Below, one piece after another: positions 49,482 to 59,775 of a stretch of 64,000 nucleotides of DNA. Origin of the DNA: Litoribrevibacter euphylliae. Its GTDB lineage: Bacteria; Pseudomonadota; Gammaproteobacteria; Pseudomonadales; Litoribrevibacteraceae. The notes beneath the pieces are model-generated. The model was given only the letters and a program-made list of their open reading frames with translations, was not told the DNA's origin and ran no database searches. Made by a program: the position numbers and the translations under genes. Location: the NCBI RefSeq assembly GCF_042646085.1, contig NZ_JBHRSZ010000002.1:62001-126000 (forward strand). Reading direction: 5' to 3'. The stretch's first letter is position 1. Each line of letters begins with the position of its first letter.

Positions 49482-52400
49482 TTAGGCATCAATCATAGCT
49501 GCAGCTTCTTCTACATCAACAGACACCAGACGAGAACAGCCTGGCTCTTGCATGGTCACACCTAACAACTGCTCGGCTTTTTCCATCGCAATTTTATTGT
49601 GGGTGATATAGATAAACTGAACCTTACTCGACATTTCCTTTACCAAACGCGCATAACGACCAACGTTGGCATCATCCAAAGGCGCATCAACCTCATCCAG
49701 CATACAGAAAGGCGCAGGGTTTAATTGGAAAATGGAGAATACCATTGCAATCGCGGTCAGGGCTTTTTCACCACCGGATAATAAGTGAATGGTGCTGTTT
49801 TTCTTCCCTGGTGGACGAGCCATAATGGCAACACCTGTCGTTAGCAAATCATCATCCGTAAGTTCCAGATACGCATGACCACCACCGAAAACTTTCGGGA
49901 ACAACTCACCCATTCCTGCATTGATCTTGTCGAAGGTATCCTTAAAACGGGCCTTGGTTTCACGATCAATCTTACGAATCGCACCTTCCAGAGTTTCTAA
50001 CGCATCATTCAGATCATCGTTCTGCATGTCCAAATAACGTTTCCGCTCTGATTGCGCTTGATATTCATCGATGGCAGCCAAGTTAATAGCCCCCAAACGT
50101 TGAATACGAGCTTGAATCAACCTAAGCTCTTCTTCCCATTCCGCTTCATTAATACCTTCCGGCAGAAGCGTTAATTGCTCGTCAAGATTTACCTTAAGTT
50201 CTTCGAGCTGCTCTCTCATACCATTTCGACGAACCTGGAAACCCTGCCATTCCATTCGATGGTTTTCTAACGTTGAGCGGACGCCTTGCGAAGACTGTTC
50301 GGCTTCATTTCGCAGTTTTTCAAGATCACGAACTTGGTGATCTAAGGTTTCCATCCTAGTTCTAGCGTCCGCCAGCTCTTCTTCCACGGTAAAACGCTGC
50401 TCGACTAACTCTTCGAGCTGAAGACGTAAATCTTCACCCGGATCAGTCGACTCTTCCAGCTCCATAGTCAGCATTTCATTGCGTTCACGAAGGCGATCGA
50501 TTTGTTGATCCATACGACTGATTGAGGTTTGAACCGACTGGCTCTGAGTTCTCAAAGATTCCACTTTTAAACGGATATCCTGATAGCCCTGGCTAGAGCT
50601 CTGAACTCGCGCTCGAACGCTTTCTAACTGAACTCGTGTTTCTTCGTTCTCTTTTTCCAGTCGTTCACGAACTACGATATTACTCTCAGCTTGCTCTAAC
50701 GCTTCCTGCCAACGAATGCGTGAATCTTCAAGATTTTCCCGGTCCAATTCAATCTGTTCGTTGATCTCTTGGATTTCAGAATCTATACGCTCTTTCCGAA
50801 CCAAAATTTGTTCAACACGAACGCGCTTGGTATTTAAATCTGACTGAAGCTCGCTCAGCTGACGCTCCAAACGCATCAACTCTTTCTGAGAAAAGTCTTT
50901 ATTCTGCTCTTTCGATTTAAGTGCGAGTCTGGAGCTTTCGAGATCAATTTCGGTATCTTCAACGGAAATATCCAGTTCATCGATACGCTCTTCAAGCACT
51001 TCCAATTCTTTTTGCCGACCAATGACACCGCTTTGATCTGCGTCGGCTTTCGCAACTCGCAACCAGTTCGGCCCAAGCCAGATGCCATCACGTGTAATTA
51101 AGGAATAACCTGCAGGAATTTTTGGTTGAATGTGAAGACCTTGAACCAGATCTTCCACCAGATAAATATGATCCAACACACCTGTTAGATCGATACCTTG
51201 AGTTGCAGACACCACCGATTTGATTGGTGTTAATTTAGCTATGTCTTCTGGAATAGAAGCATTGTTGGCTTGATTGGCCTGAGCCTGTGTAAAGACCGCC
51301 AACGCCCCCTGCTCGACAGCTTCACCCAAGAAAGAGGCTAATTGCTGCTCTACCGTTTGAGTGCCTGTCGGCACCGCTTGCAGGAAATCCCCCAATACTG
51401 TTTCGACGGCTTTATCCCAACCGTCTGAAACCGTCATACACTGAGCCAAACGAGGCTTATCAAACAACCCATGATTCTTCAACCAGCGCTCAATAACCTC
51501 ATTACCGTCACCTAACGCAGACTGCTGCAAGGCTTCTAATGAAGCAAAACGGCCTTTGGCACTTTGCAGCTCAGCTTGTTGCTGCGCAACCCGACGACGA
51601 AGACCCTCAATACGCTCTTGCTCTGCGGCAATGGCTTCAGAAGAAGAGTAAATGGATTGTTGATGCTGTTCGATTCGATCTTCTTGTATCAGAACATCGT
51701 CTTTAAGCGATTCAATTTCAGCTTCTACGCTGCCAATCACTAGCTCTTCTTGCTCTTCCGTTAACCGGCGTTGCTTCTTAATCTGACGATCGATATTGTC
51801 TTCAAGCTGACGAATTTTAGACTGCTCGACTTCCGCCTCTTTCTCTGGCTGAGAGGCTTCTGCTAAATATTGATTCCACTTTTCCTGCCAGTTATGACGC
51901 GCTTCTTCCGCTTCTTCAAGCAATAACTGAGACTCTTCTCGCTCCTGGGTGAGCATTTCTAATTCAGGCTCCAACTCATCCAGTTCGTCCTGGATCATGG
52001 CACGCTGTTCTTTCTCTTGCTCCAACTCTCGAAGGGCTTCTGCCAACTGAAGTTTTACTTCATCGAGATCACGCCTCAATTTCTGTGAACGTTCTTGCTG
52101 GTGCTCGATGGACTGTTCAGTACGAGCAATTTGAGAACCCAACTGATAAAAATGACCTTGCACTTCGTTGAACTTATCAGAAGCTTCTGTATGCGCTAAG
52201 CGCTTCTCTTCAATGTCTGTATCGAAAGAGCGTTGACCAGCCAAAGCCGCTTCAAACTTAATTTCCAAATCTCGAATCAACTGCTCTTTTTCACGCACTT
52301 GTTGATCCAGTACTTGCCAACGAAGCGTCAGTAATTCGGTTTTGGTTTTACGCTCTTGAGCTTTGAAACCTTTGTACTTTTCCGCAGATTCCGCTTGCTT

Positions 52401-53027
52401 TTTCAGATGCTCAAGCTGGCGCTCCAATTCCTCTCGTAAATCCGTCAAACGCTCAAGGTTTTCATGCGTTCGACGCATACGGTTTTCTGTTTCACGACGA
52501 CGGTCTTTGTACTTGGAAATACCCGCCGCTTCTTCGATGAAAGAACGTAGTTCTTCTGGTTTTGCTTCAATGAAACGCGAAATCATGCCCTGTTCAACAA
52601 TGGCATAACTTCTTGGACCAAGACCTGTTCCCATGAACAAGTCGGTAATATCACGACGACGACACTTAGTACCGTTAAGAAAATATTGAGATTGACCGTC
52701 GCGAGTTACACGACGCTTTACAGAGATTTCAGAGTAACGACCATACTCGCCAATTAAGGTGCCATCAGAATTATCAAAAACCAATTCGACAAAGGCCTGA
52801 TTGACCGGCTTACGGGTATTCGAACCGTTAAAAATAACGTCGGTCATCGAATCACCACGAAGGTTCTTCGCAGACGACTCCCCCATCACCCATTTCACAG
52901 CATCAATGGTATTGGACTTACCACAGCCATTCGGCCCGACAATGCCACACATATTGCTCGGAAAAGGAATGGTTGTCGCATCCACAAAGGATTTAAACCC
53001 TGCCAATTTGATGCACTTGAGTCTCAT
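49482..53027 (-). CDS. smc: chromosome segregation protein SMC
   Basis: This 1181-residue ATPase has Walker A GPNGCGKSNT (31-40), two long coiled coils around a hinge (about 510-680), the signature LLSGGEKALTAIA and Walker B FCMLDEVDAPLDD near the C-terminus. It is a condensin core subunit for chromosome compaction and segregation. The hinge includes DGWDKAVETVLGDFLQA. No scpA or scpB is in the window. The GntR gene lies just upstream on the same strand. Confidence 0.97.
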   Translation of the reverse strand: MRLKCIKLAGFKSFVDATTIPFPSNMCGIVGPNGCGKSNTIDAVKWVMGESSAKNLRGDSMTDVIFNGSNTRKPVNQAFVELVFDNSDGTLIGEYGRYSEISVKRRVTRDGQSQYFLNGTKCRRRDITDLFMGTGLGPRSYAIVEQGMISRFIEAKPEELRSFIEEAAGISKYKDRRRETENRMRRTHENLERLTDLREELERQLEHLKKQAESAEKYKGFKAQERKTKTELLTLRWQVLDQQVREKEQLIRDLEIKFEAALAGQRSFDTDIEEKRLAHTEASDKFNEVQGHFYQLGSQIARTEQSIEHQQERSQKLRRDLDEVKLQLAEALRELEQEKEQRAMIQDELDELEPELEMLTQEREESQLLLEEAEEARHNWQEKWNQYLAEASQPEKEAEVEQSKIRQLEDNIDRQIKKQRRLTEEQEELVIGSVEAEIESLKDDVLIQEDRIEQHQQSIYSSSEAIAAEQERIEGLRRRVAQQQAELQSAKGRFASLEALQQSALGDGNEVIERWLKNHGLFDKPRLAQCMTVSDGWDKAVETVLGDFLQAVPTGTQTVEQQLASFLGEAVEQGALAVFTQAQANQANNASIPEDIAKLTPIKSVVSATQGIDLTGVLDHIYLVEDLVQGLHIQPKIPAGYSLITRDGIWLGPNWLRVAKADADQSGVIGRQKELEVLEERIDELDISVEDTEIDLESSRLALKSKEQNKDFSQKELMRLERQLSELQSDLNTKRVRVEQILVRKERIDSEIQEINEQIELDRENLEDSRIRWQEALEQAESNIVVRERLEKENEETRVQLESVRARVQSSSQGYQDIRLKVESLRTQSQSVQTSISRMDQQIDRLRERNEMLTMELEESTDPGEDLRLQLEELVEQRFTVEEELADARTRMETLDHQVRDLEKLRNEAEQSSQGVRSTLENHRMEWQGFQVRRNGMREQLEELKVNLDEQLTLLPEGINEAEWEEELRLIQARIQRLGAINLAAIDEYQAQSERKRYLDMQNDDLNDALETLEGAIRKIDRETKARFKDTFDKINAGMGELFPKVFGGGHAYLELTDDDLLTTGVAIMARPPGKKNSTIHLLSGGEKALTAIAMVFSIFQLNPAPFCMLDEVDAPLDDANVGRYARLVKEMSSKVQFIYITHNKIAMEKAEQLLGVTMQEPGCSRLVSVDVEEAAAMIDA

Positions 53028-53082
53028 GACATTATTTCTCTGCGTCGTTCTCTAAATTTGGTGGGATAAACTACTAACCGTT

Positions 53083-53760
53083 CTATGAATTATTTTCGGC
53101 TGCATTAGAGTCCAGCGTGCTAAGAACTTCGTGCATTTGTTGTAAAACATATGCCTTGACCAGCTCACCGGCTCTGTCTTCTTCACGCTTGATGACGGCA
53201 TCCATCAAAGAAGCAAAAAAGACAATATTATCTTGTAAATCCCCTGACTGACTCTGTAACGCCATGTAGTAAGTGCGTTGAATCATCGGTTTAAAGTTGA
53301 TGAGCGTTTCAGATAAGAAGGGATTACCGACAATGGAGAACGCCTGCTCCATAATTTCAAAGCCTAAATCGAACACGCGCTCAAGCCGATCGCCTCGATC
53401 TTTTGCCGTTCGCATTGACTCAAACTTCTTAATTAAGGAATCCAAATCATCACCAGACCACTTAACGGTGACTTCCCGAGCTAGCAATTCCAAAAGCTGG
53501 CTGTACACCTGATATAAACCTTTGACATGCGACGAGGTCACTTCTGTTACAACAGCGCCACGTCTCGGCAAAATGTCAACAAGATGACGTCGTTCAAGAA
53601 TTAACAAGGCTTCACGTACCGAGCCACGGCTCACTTCAAGTTCACCGGCAATTCGAAGTTCCTGAATCCGTTCTTTGGCTGTAATTTCACCACGAATAAT
53701 TTTGTCGGCAAGATGTGTAGCAATTTGCTCAGAAAGACTTTCTACAGGTTTAAATGGCAT
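53083..53760 (-). CDS. GntR-family regulator, FadR/FCD type
   Basis: This 225-residue regulator has an N-terminal winged helix (about 8-72, with IAGELEVSRGSVREALLILE) and a helical FCD ligand domain. The location upstream of smc is conserved in pseudomonads and relatives. FCD proteins usually sense organic acids. No operator close to its own start is evident. The ribosome site is weak. It is tempting to link it to the acnB operators at 27.2-27.3 kb, but nothing in the sequence supports this. Confidence 0.88.
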   Translation of the reverse strand: MPFKPVESLSEQIATHLADKIIRGEITAKERIQELRIAGELEVSRGSVREALLILERRHLVDILPRRGAVVTEVTSSHVKGLYQVYSQLLELLAREVTVKWSGDDLDSLIKKFESMRTAKDRGDRLERVFDLGFEIMEQAFSIVGNPFLSETLINFKPMIQRTYYMALQSQSGDLQDNIVFFASLMDAVIKREEDRAGELVKAYVLQQMHEVLSTLDSNAAENNS

Positions 53761-53899
53761 TTTTTAGGTTGGCTTCCCTGTTATGGACGGCAATTTCGTA
53801 ATTGCGTCAAACATCCGAATTAAAGCCGTAATCTTATACCAACACGGTAGCAAAAAGAACTCTTCAGAAAGAGGAAGGAACAATACTAGAAGAGGAATT

Positions 53900-53943
53900 G
53901 AGGCTACCAAGCACCGATCTAGAATCGACTACTTGGTAGCCTC
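53900..53943 (-). terminator. terminator hairpin at the end of the ccm operon
   Basis: The 12-bp stem GAGGCTACCAAG/CTTGGTAGCCTC encloses a 20-base loop with an inner CGAT/ATCG pair, six bases after the ccmI stop. Confidence 0.7.
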
Positions 53944-53949
53944 GAAGTG

Positions 53950-55179
53950 CTATTTTTTAAGCTCTAGAACAACAACCTCAGGAACCGCCGTCAAATCAAT
54001 CGGTTTACTCATGACCTGAAGATCACCTTCTGAAGGCATTGCCGAACCAGAAACAGAAATTCTAGCTACTACCTGAACGGTTTCTGCGTCAGAAAGTTTG
54101 GCCATCCCCCCCATAGACGTTGAATCATCCAGCTGCAGTGACACTGGCAAGGCATCCAAATTCAGACTCTGAATAGACAAAGGCATTTTCGGGCCAGTTG
54201 CATGGCGAGCATAAACGAACACCCGTGTAGCCGGATCAAATGCGTCACGAACCTCATCAGACACACCGACTGCTACCTTAATGACTACCGGCTCTGAATC
54301 CGAAGCAGTTAACGACGCAGCTGGCGCTTCGCCATTCTGCTCCGCCAATTTAGCACGTGCGGTTTTAATACCCTGACGTAGAGATTCAGCATTTGGCCCT
54401 TCTTCAATCAAAGCTAAGATTTTCTGCCACTGTTGAATCGCAAGCTCATACTTTCCTTGTTCAAACGCAAAAATACCTGATACACCTAAAGCCGTAGGTT
54501 CTTGTGGATCAAGTTCCAAAGAGCGAGCAATCAAAGCTTCAGCTTTTTCAGGAATAAAGGAAGGATCACTGAAATAAATAGCCTGTGCCAACTGAGCTGA
54601 AATCATCGCTTCACCTTCAGCGCCTTCTGCAAGCTCTAACGCTGTTGTAAGCGGCTTAACTGCATCAGCTGAACGGCCAAGCGTTAAATAGGTTCTGGCT
54701 AATAACAACTGACCTTCCAAGTTATTGGGGTTGGACTCCAACTGTTTTTCCATCCGGGCCAGCAATTCTTGCTCGGACAAGCCTTTCACTTTTTCCAGGC
54801 TTTCCGCCATTTCCAACTCTTCAGTTGCACCTAATTTGTAATAGATGGCAACAGACGAAACCACAGAAATCAGACCCGCAACCAATAGCACTACCATTGA
54901 TGACTTAGATGACACCTTGGAAGAGGAAGAATCCAAGCCGTCCATATCCAAGATATATCTATCTTCTAGCTCACGCTTTTGTGCATCAAAATCTTGTTGA
55001 TCGATAATATTTTCAGAAAGATCCTGCTCCAATTGAGCAAGATGCTCATTGAAGACTCTAGTATTCAGTTCAGATAATTCCAAATGATCATCAGACTTTC
55101 TGGAAAAGTGCACAGGAAGGATAAAGAACAACAGCATTAAGGCCGTCATTAACGCAATCGATACCCAAAGTAATGCCAT
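53950..55179 (-). CDS. ccmI: cytochrome c biogenesis protein CcmI
   Basis: This 409-residue protein has an N-terminal CcmI membrane module with two helices (about 4-25 and 97-115) and a short cytoplasmic loop containing LEDRYILDMD. A TPR region (about 130-280) and a C-terminal domain that presents apocytochrome follow. It is a chaperone for apocytochrome c during haem ligation. It is the last gene of the ccm operon, directly after ccmH with no gap. Confidence 0.93.
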   Translation of the reverse strand: MALLWVSIALMTALMLLFFILPVHFSRKSDDHLELSELNTRVFNEHLAQLEQDLSENIIDQQDFDAQKRELEDRYILDMDGLDSSSSKVSSKSSMVVLLVAGLISVVSSVAIYYKLGATEELEMAESLEKVKGLSEQELLARMEKQLESNPNNLEGQLLLARTYLTLGRSADAVKPLTTALELAEGAEGEAMISAQLAQAIYFSDPSFIPEKAEALIARSLELDPQEPTALGVSGIFAFEQGKYELAIQQWQKILALIEEGPNAESLRQGIKTARAKLAEQNGEAPAASLTASDSEPVVIKVAVGVSDEVRDAFDPATRVFVYARHATGPKMPLSIQSLNLDALPVSLQLDDSTSMGGMAKLSDAETVQVVARISVSGSAMPSEGDLQVMSKPIDLTAVPEVVVLELKK

Positions 55180-55701
55180 TTATTCTTTCTCCGAATTATC
55201 TTTCAATAGCTTTTTCAAGCGTTCTTGACGCTCTTGCTCAGAGCTAAAACCTTCATCTTTGGAAGCTGCTTTTCGTCGATTGTTAATCAGTACAAAAATA
55301 ACAATTAACGCTCCAAACCCTAATAGGATAAAAGGCCCGTACCAAAGCACATAAGTTTCTTTCTTTACTTCAGGACGATAAAGAACAAAATCGCCATATC
55401 GAGCCACCAGATGATTCTTAATTTCTTCATCTGACTTACCCTGATCAATTAGTTCACGAACCTTATTTCTAAGATCAATCGCAATCTGGGCGTTAGAATC
55501 CGCCAAATTCTGGTTTTGACATTTAGGGCATCTAAGCTCGTCAATAAGCTCCTGATAACGAGCCTTTTCGGCTTCCGTATCAAACTCAAGAATTTCAATC
55601 ACAGCGGATGCCTGAAATGCAGAAACCAGACAGACAAACGTCAAAGCCAATCGAGCAAAAGGCTGGGTTAACAGATCTCTCACAATGGATGCCTTACTCA
55701 T
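55180..55701 (-). CDS. ccmH: cytochrome c maturation protein CcmH
   Basis: This 173-residue protein has a signal sequence, the redox motif LRCPKCQNQ (Cys58, Cys61) and one C-terminal membrane helix (about 105-125). It reduces apocytochrome Cys in the periplasm before haem attachment. ATG 55701 overlaps the ccmG stop by ATGA; a GTG at 55713 in the same frame would extend it by four residues and is less likely. Confidence 0.93.
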   Translation of the reverse strand: MSKASIVRDLLTQPFARLALTFVCLVSAFQASAVIEILEFDTEAEKARYQELIDELRCPKCQNQNLADSNAQIAIDLRNKVRELIDQGKSDEEIKNHLVARYGDFVLYRPEVKKETYVLWYGPFILLGFGALIVIFVLINNRRKAASKDEGFSSEQERQERLKKLLKDNSEKE

Positions 55702-56222
55702 TGTGCCACCCACTTACGATATTCCGGCTCAATCTTTTCCTTCCACACACGGTCATTGACATCTCCCACGTGCTTCAAGCGAACGATCCCTTGCTTATCT
55801 AACAGGTAGGTTTCTGGCGCACCATAAACACCAAGATCCAAGCCCAACATGCCGTCTTCATCTTTAATGTTAAAGACGTAAGGATTCCCCAATTGCTCTA
55901 ACCAATCGACTGCTTTATCGGTTTCATCTTTGTAGTTCACACCAAAGATCTTGACACCTTCAGCCGCCAGTTTATTCAAGTAAGCATGCTCTTGTTTACA
56001 GGTCGGACACCAAGTTGCCCAGACGTTTACCAGAGCGACGTCACCCACCAGATCTTGTTCAGTAACAGCTGTACCGTCGATTTTCTCAGCCGTAAACGCG
56101 GGAAAGGCTTTCCCAATCAACGCTGAAGGCAGTTCTTTCGGGTCTAAACTGAGACCTCTGAACAAAAAGAAACCTAAGCCAATAAACAAAAGAAAAGGTA
56201 CAAATAAGGCTACACGCTTCAT
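55698..56222 (-). CDS. ccmG: thiol:disulfide interchange protein CcmG/DsbE
   Basis: This 174-residue thioredoxin-fold protein is anchored by an N-terminal helix (about 5-22) and has the active site WCPTC (Cys72, Cys75) and the conserved YGAPETYLLD (cis-Pro loop). It keeps CcmH and apocytochromes reduced in the periplasm. It is coupled to ccmH by a four-base overlap. Confidence 0.95.
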   Translation of the reverse strand: MKRVALFVPFLLFIGLGFFLFRGLSLDPKELPSALIGKAFPAFTAEKIDGTAVTEQDLVGDVALVNVWATWCPTCKQEHAYLNKLAAEGVKIFGVNYKDETDKAVDWLEQLGNPYVFNIKDEDGMLGLDLGVYGAPETYLLDKQGIVRLKHVGDVNDRVWKEKIEPEYRKWVAQ

Positions 56223-56255
56223 TATTTAATTATCCATTACCAGTCGAAATTTGAG

Positions 56256-58202
56256 TTACGCCGCTTGCTTCTTTAAACGATAACGCTTGTCCATCACGGC
56301 TAATAAACCGCCGATAGACATCAGAATGGCGCCTAGCCAAATCCAGCGAATAAACGGCTTCACATGCACTCGAACCGCCCAAGCTTGACCACCATCCAGA
56401 GGCTCACCTAGGGAGATATACAAGTCTCGACTTAACGCCGGATCAATACCTGCTTCAGTCATTACCTGACGACTCACATTATAGCGACGTTTTTCAGGGT
56501 AAATAGAAGTCACTTGTTCGCCGTCTTTAAAGACGTTGAACTCACCTATATCAGCCACGTAGTTAGGCCCTCGGTGACCTGTTGTACCAGTAAATTCAAA
56601 GCGGTAGTCTTCAACTTCGACGCTGTCTCCTGCAGCCATACGCACATCTTCTTGATGATCGTAAACAGCCACCATGCAAATACCTACCAAAGTTACTACG
56701 ACACCCAAGTGCGCGAAGTGCATCCCATAGTAACTGCGTGGTAATTTCTTAAGACGCTGAATAAATGAACTGCCATTGCCTGCACGAGCTTTCAAATCCA
56801 CCAAGATAGAACCGAAAACCCAAAGCGCCAATGTCATGGAGAACCATACTGCACCATCAAAGTCACCATGATAAATGAACGGCACGGCCAAGCCGGCAAG
56901 GATGGACAAAATCAAAATAGCGGTCAGTTTACCCACCAAATACTTCGCCTTAGTCGCTTTCCATCGGCTGATTGGCCCTACCCCGAGGAACACAACCAAC
57001 AGGCACATCATAGGCACAAAGACCGCGTTAAAATACGGTGGCCCTACTGAAATCTTACCTAAATTCATAGCATCCAGAATCAACGGATACAAAGTCCCCA
57101 GAAGAATCACAGCAGCAACAATAATCAAAATAATGTTATTAATCAGTAAGAAAGCTTCACGGGATAGCCATGAATACTTGATACTCGAATGAACCGTCGG
57201 CGCTTTAATCGCATACAGCAATAATGAACCACCAAAGGTTATCGCTAATAAGCCCAGAATGAAGTAACCACGGCTTGGATCTGTCGCAAAGGCATGTACC
57301 GAAGTTAATACTCCCGAACGCACTAAGAAGGTTCCTAATAAGCTCAACGAGAAAGCAATAATCGCTAGCAGCACCGTCCAACTTTTGAAAGCACCGCGCT
57401 TCTCTGTCACCGCTAGGGTATGAATCAATGCTGTACCGACCAACCAAGGCATGAAAGAAGCATTTTCAACCGGATCCCAGAACCACCAGCCGCCCCAGCC
57501 CAGTTCGTAATACGCCCACCAACTGCCTAGAGCAATACCGAGTGTTAGAAATACCCAGGCAACTACTGTCCAAGGACGTGACCATTTAGCCCAAGCTGCA
57601 TCCAGCTTTCCGGTCATTAATGCAGAAACTGCGAAAGCAAACGCTACAGAAAAGCCCACGTACCCCATATACAACATAGGAGGATGAACAATCAAACCGA
57701 AGTCTTGAAGTAACGGGTTCAAATCCGCACCATCTGTTGGCGTGTCCATCAATAGGCGTTCGAATGGGTTTGAGGTCAACAAAGTAAACAACGCAAAGCC
57801 TGTCAACACCATCCCCAGTACCGCCAAAACTCTGGCCAATACTGCGTCCGGTAAGCCTTTGCTTAGGATAGACACTGCAAACGTCCAGCCGCCAAGAATC
57901 AACACCCAAAGCAACATTGAACCTTCGTGAGCACTCCATACCGCAGAAAACTTGTAGCCAAACGGAAGCATGGTATTGGAATGGCTCGCAACATACTTAA
58001 CCGTAAAATCGTCTTGTAAGAACGAAATGGTCAAGCAGATAAAACTGATCATCAGGAAGGTGAATACCCCCCAGGACAAGGGTTTTGCAGAATATTGAAA
58101 GACTTGATTATTAGTCGCCGTTCCATACAAAGGAAGAATGGATAAGGCTACAGACATTACCAACGCAAGAATTAAAGCATAGTGCCCTAGTTCAGGAATC
58201 AT
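56256..58202 (-). CDS. ccmF: haem lyase subunit CcmF
   Basis: This 648-residue multi-spanning protein has the Trp-rich haem-handling motif GWGGWWFWDPVENASFMPW and flanking conserved His. A large periplasmic loop near the C-terminus precedes the last helix. Together with CcmH and CcmI it attaches haem from CcmE to apocytochrome. Length and motifs are normal for the family. Confidence 0.96.
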   Translation of the reverse strand: MIPELGHYALILALVMSVALSILPLYGTATNNQVFQYSAKPLSWGVFTFLMISFICLTISFLQDDFTVKYVASHSNTMLPFGYKFSAVWSAHEGSMLLWVLILGGWTFAVSILSKGLPDAVLARVLAVLGMVLTGFALFTLLTSNPFERLLMDTPTDGADLNPLLQDFGLIVHPPMLYMGYVGFSVAFAFAVSALMTGKLDAAWAKWSRPWTVVAWVFLTLGIALGSWWAYYELGWGGWWFWDPVENASFMPWLVGTALIHTLAVTEKRGAFKSWTVLLAIIAFSLSLLGTFLVRSGVLTSVHAFATDPSRGYFILGLLAITFGGSLLLYAIKAPTVHSSIKYSWLSREAFLLINNIILIIVAAVILLGTLYPLILDAMNLGKISVGPPYFNAVFVPMMCLLVVFLGVGPISRWKATKAKYLVGKLTAILILSILAGLAVPFIYHGDFDGAVWFSMTLALWVFGSILVDLKARAGNGSSFIQRLKKLPRSYYGMHFAHLGVVVTLVGICMVAVYDHQEDVRMAAGDSVEVEDYRFEFTGTTGHRGPNYVADIGEFNVFKDGEQVTSIYPEKRRYNVSRQVMTEAGIDPALSRDLYISLGEPLDGGQAWAVRVHVKPFIRWIWLGAILMSIGGLLAVMDKRYRLKKQAA

Positions 58203-58212
58203 AAGGCACCTC

Positions 58213-58683
58213 TTAATATTGTTCTGATTTTACGGAATCGCTTTTGACCTTATGGCCCGATTTTTCAAGCGCTTCAGCAACTTCAGGTGGCATGTAGTTT
58301 TCATCGTGTTTTGCTAATACTTCGCTGGCGATGAAGATGTTATCACTGTTCAACTTACCAGTAGCGACAATCCCCTGCCCTTCTCGGAACAAGTCGGGAA
58401 GAATACCATCATAATTCACCGTTACATTGTGCGCGTAATCGGTTAATACGAACTCAACCTGAAGGGTTTCGGAGTCGCGTTTTACACTGTTTTCAAGAAC
58501 CATCCCACCCGCACGTATACGCTGTTCAACAGGCGCTTTACCTTCAGCAATATCGGTTGGAGAAAAGAATAAATTAATGTTCGACGACAGAGCATAAAGC
58601 ACCAAGCCAATAGCCGTGCCAGCTGCTAATACAATCAAACACACCGCAATCAATCGTTTCTTACGTTTCGGATGCATCGCCAT
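58213..58683 (-). CDS. ccmE: haem chaperone CcmE
   Basis: This 156-residue protein has an N-terminal anchor (about 10-32) and an OB-fold with the covalent haem-binding His126 followed by Tyr130 in AKHDENYMPPEV. It receives haem from CcmC and delivers it to CcmF. ATG 58683 has GGAGG eight bases upstream; the frame is open to 58761 but the extension overlaps ccmD. Confidence 0.95.
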   Translation of the reverse strand: MAMHPKRKKRLIAVCLIVLAAGTAIGLVLYALSSNINLFFSPTDIAEGKAPVEQRIRAGGMVLENSVKRDSETLQVEFVLTDYAHNVTVNYDGILPDLFREGQGIVATGKLNSDNIFIASEVLAKHDENYMPPEVAEALEKSGHKVKSDSVKSEQY

Positions 58684-58687
58684 AGTA

Positions 58688-58870
58688 TTAACCCTCCAAC
58701 TCTTGTCGACGGATATACTTTCTGGCTCGCATCTCTGCATTTTTCTTAGCCATACTTGCACTGATCACATTATATGCAATCACTGCGACACCGATGCCAT
58801 AGGACAACCAGACATATAACCCATGCCCACCCATTTCAATTAATGCTTGTAAGGACTCAAACTGACCCAC
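58688..58870 (-). CDS. ccmD: CcmD, haem exporter accessory protein
   Basis: This 60-residue single-helix protein (GLYVWLSYGIGVAVIAYNVI) has a basic C-terminus (KYIRRQELEG), as usual for CcmD. It assists release of holo-CcmE from the CcmABC complex. The start is GTG 58870. The neighbouring ccmE and ccmC leave no doubt of its identity. Confidence 0.9.
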   Translation of the reverse strand: MGQFESLQALIEMGGHGLYVWLSYGIGVAVIAYNVISASMAKKNAEMRARKYIRRQELEG

Positions 58871-58992
58871 TATTTAATCTCCACCGAAACAAAGTCACAT
58901 TCATGCGGTTTGTTCGTTTCTATTCATCAATTCTATTCAGATACCACTCAGGCATTCTTAAATGCCCATCTAAATCGCGTATAGCGTTATAG

Positions 58993-59775
58993 TTATTTTT
59001 TCTGGATTAACTTTTGTTGTAGCCACTTAGCCTTGAACTCACGCTCAACCACTTCGGCTCGCATACGCTTAAATAACATCCAACCAAAAAACAGATAAAA
59101 GCCCAAAACCACTAGCAACGCCGGAAACCACATTTCAAATGGCATCGCAGGTTTTTCAGTAAGTGTGAAAGTGGCAGGCTGATGCAGAGTGTTCCACCAC
59201 TCTACTGAATACTTAATGATAGGGATATTAACCAACCCTACGAGAGACAACACAGCAGTGGATCGCCCAGCAGTTTCACGATTATCAATCGCCGAATACA
59301 GAGCAATTACACCTAAATACAAGAACAACAGAATTAACATAGCTGTTAAACGAGCATCCCAAACCCACCAAGCACCCCAGGTTGGTTTACCCCAGATAGC
59401 CCCAGTTGCCAACGCTAACACAGCAAAAGACGCTCCGATTGGCGCACAATGCTTAGCCGCCATGTCAGCAAGCTTAATACGCCATACCAGATTAATACCA
59501 CCAGCAGTTGCCATCATCATAAAAATTGATTGAGACAAGAAAGCAGCAGGTACATGAAGATAGAAGATTCGGAAACTGTTACCTTGTTGGTAGTCTTCTG
59601 GAGCAAAAATTAATCCCCACCCTAAACCAACAAGCATCAAGAGAACGGCCGGAATTGAAAGCCATGGCAACCAGCGTTCACTTTTCTCATAAAACCACTT
59701 CGGAGAGGCCCAGCTATGGAACCAGCGCTTAAATCTCGCCTTCCAACCCGGTGATGTTGCTTCTGATAAACTCAT
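58993..59775 (-). CDS. ccmC: haem transporter subunit CcmC
   Basis: This 260-residue six-helix protein has the Trp-rich motif WGAWWVWDARLTAMLILLFLYLG and conserved flanking His. It loads haem onto CcmE. The N-terminus is about 25 residues longer than in E. coli and is positively charged. A 122-base gap separates it from ccmD. Its start overlaps the ccmB stop by four bases. Confidence 0.95.
   Translation of the reverse strand: MSLSEATSPGWKARFKRWFHSWASPKWFYEKSERWLPWLSIPAVLLMLVGLGWGLIFAPEDYQQGNSFRIFYLHVPAAFLSQSIFMMMATAGGINLVWRIKLADMAAKHCAPIGASFAVLALATGAIWGKPTWGAWWVWDARLTAMLILLFLYLGVIALYSAIDNRETAGRSTAVLSLVGLVNIPIIKYSVEWWNTLHQPATFTLTEKPAMPFEMWFPALLVVLGFYLFFGWMLFKRMRAEVVEREFKAKWLQQKLIQKK

Noticed and set aside
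53083..53760. This GntR gene as the regulator of the acnB operators
   Set aside because: It is 26 kb away, shows no matching palindrome near its own start, and its position upstream of smc is conserved for other reasons.
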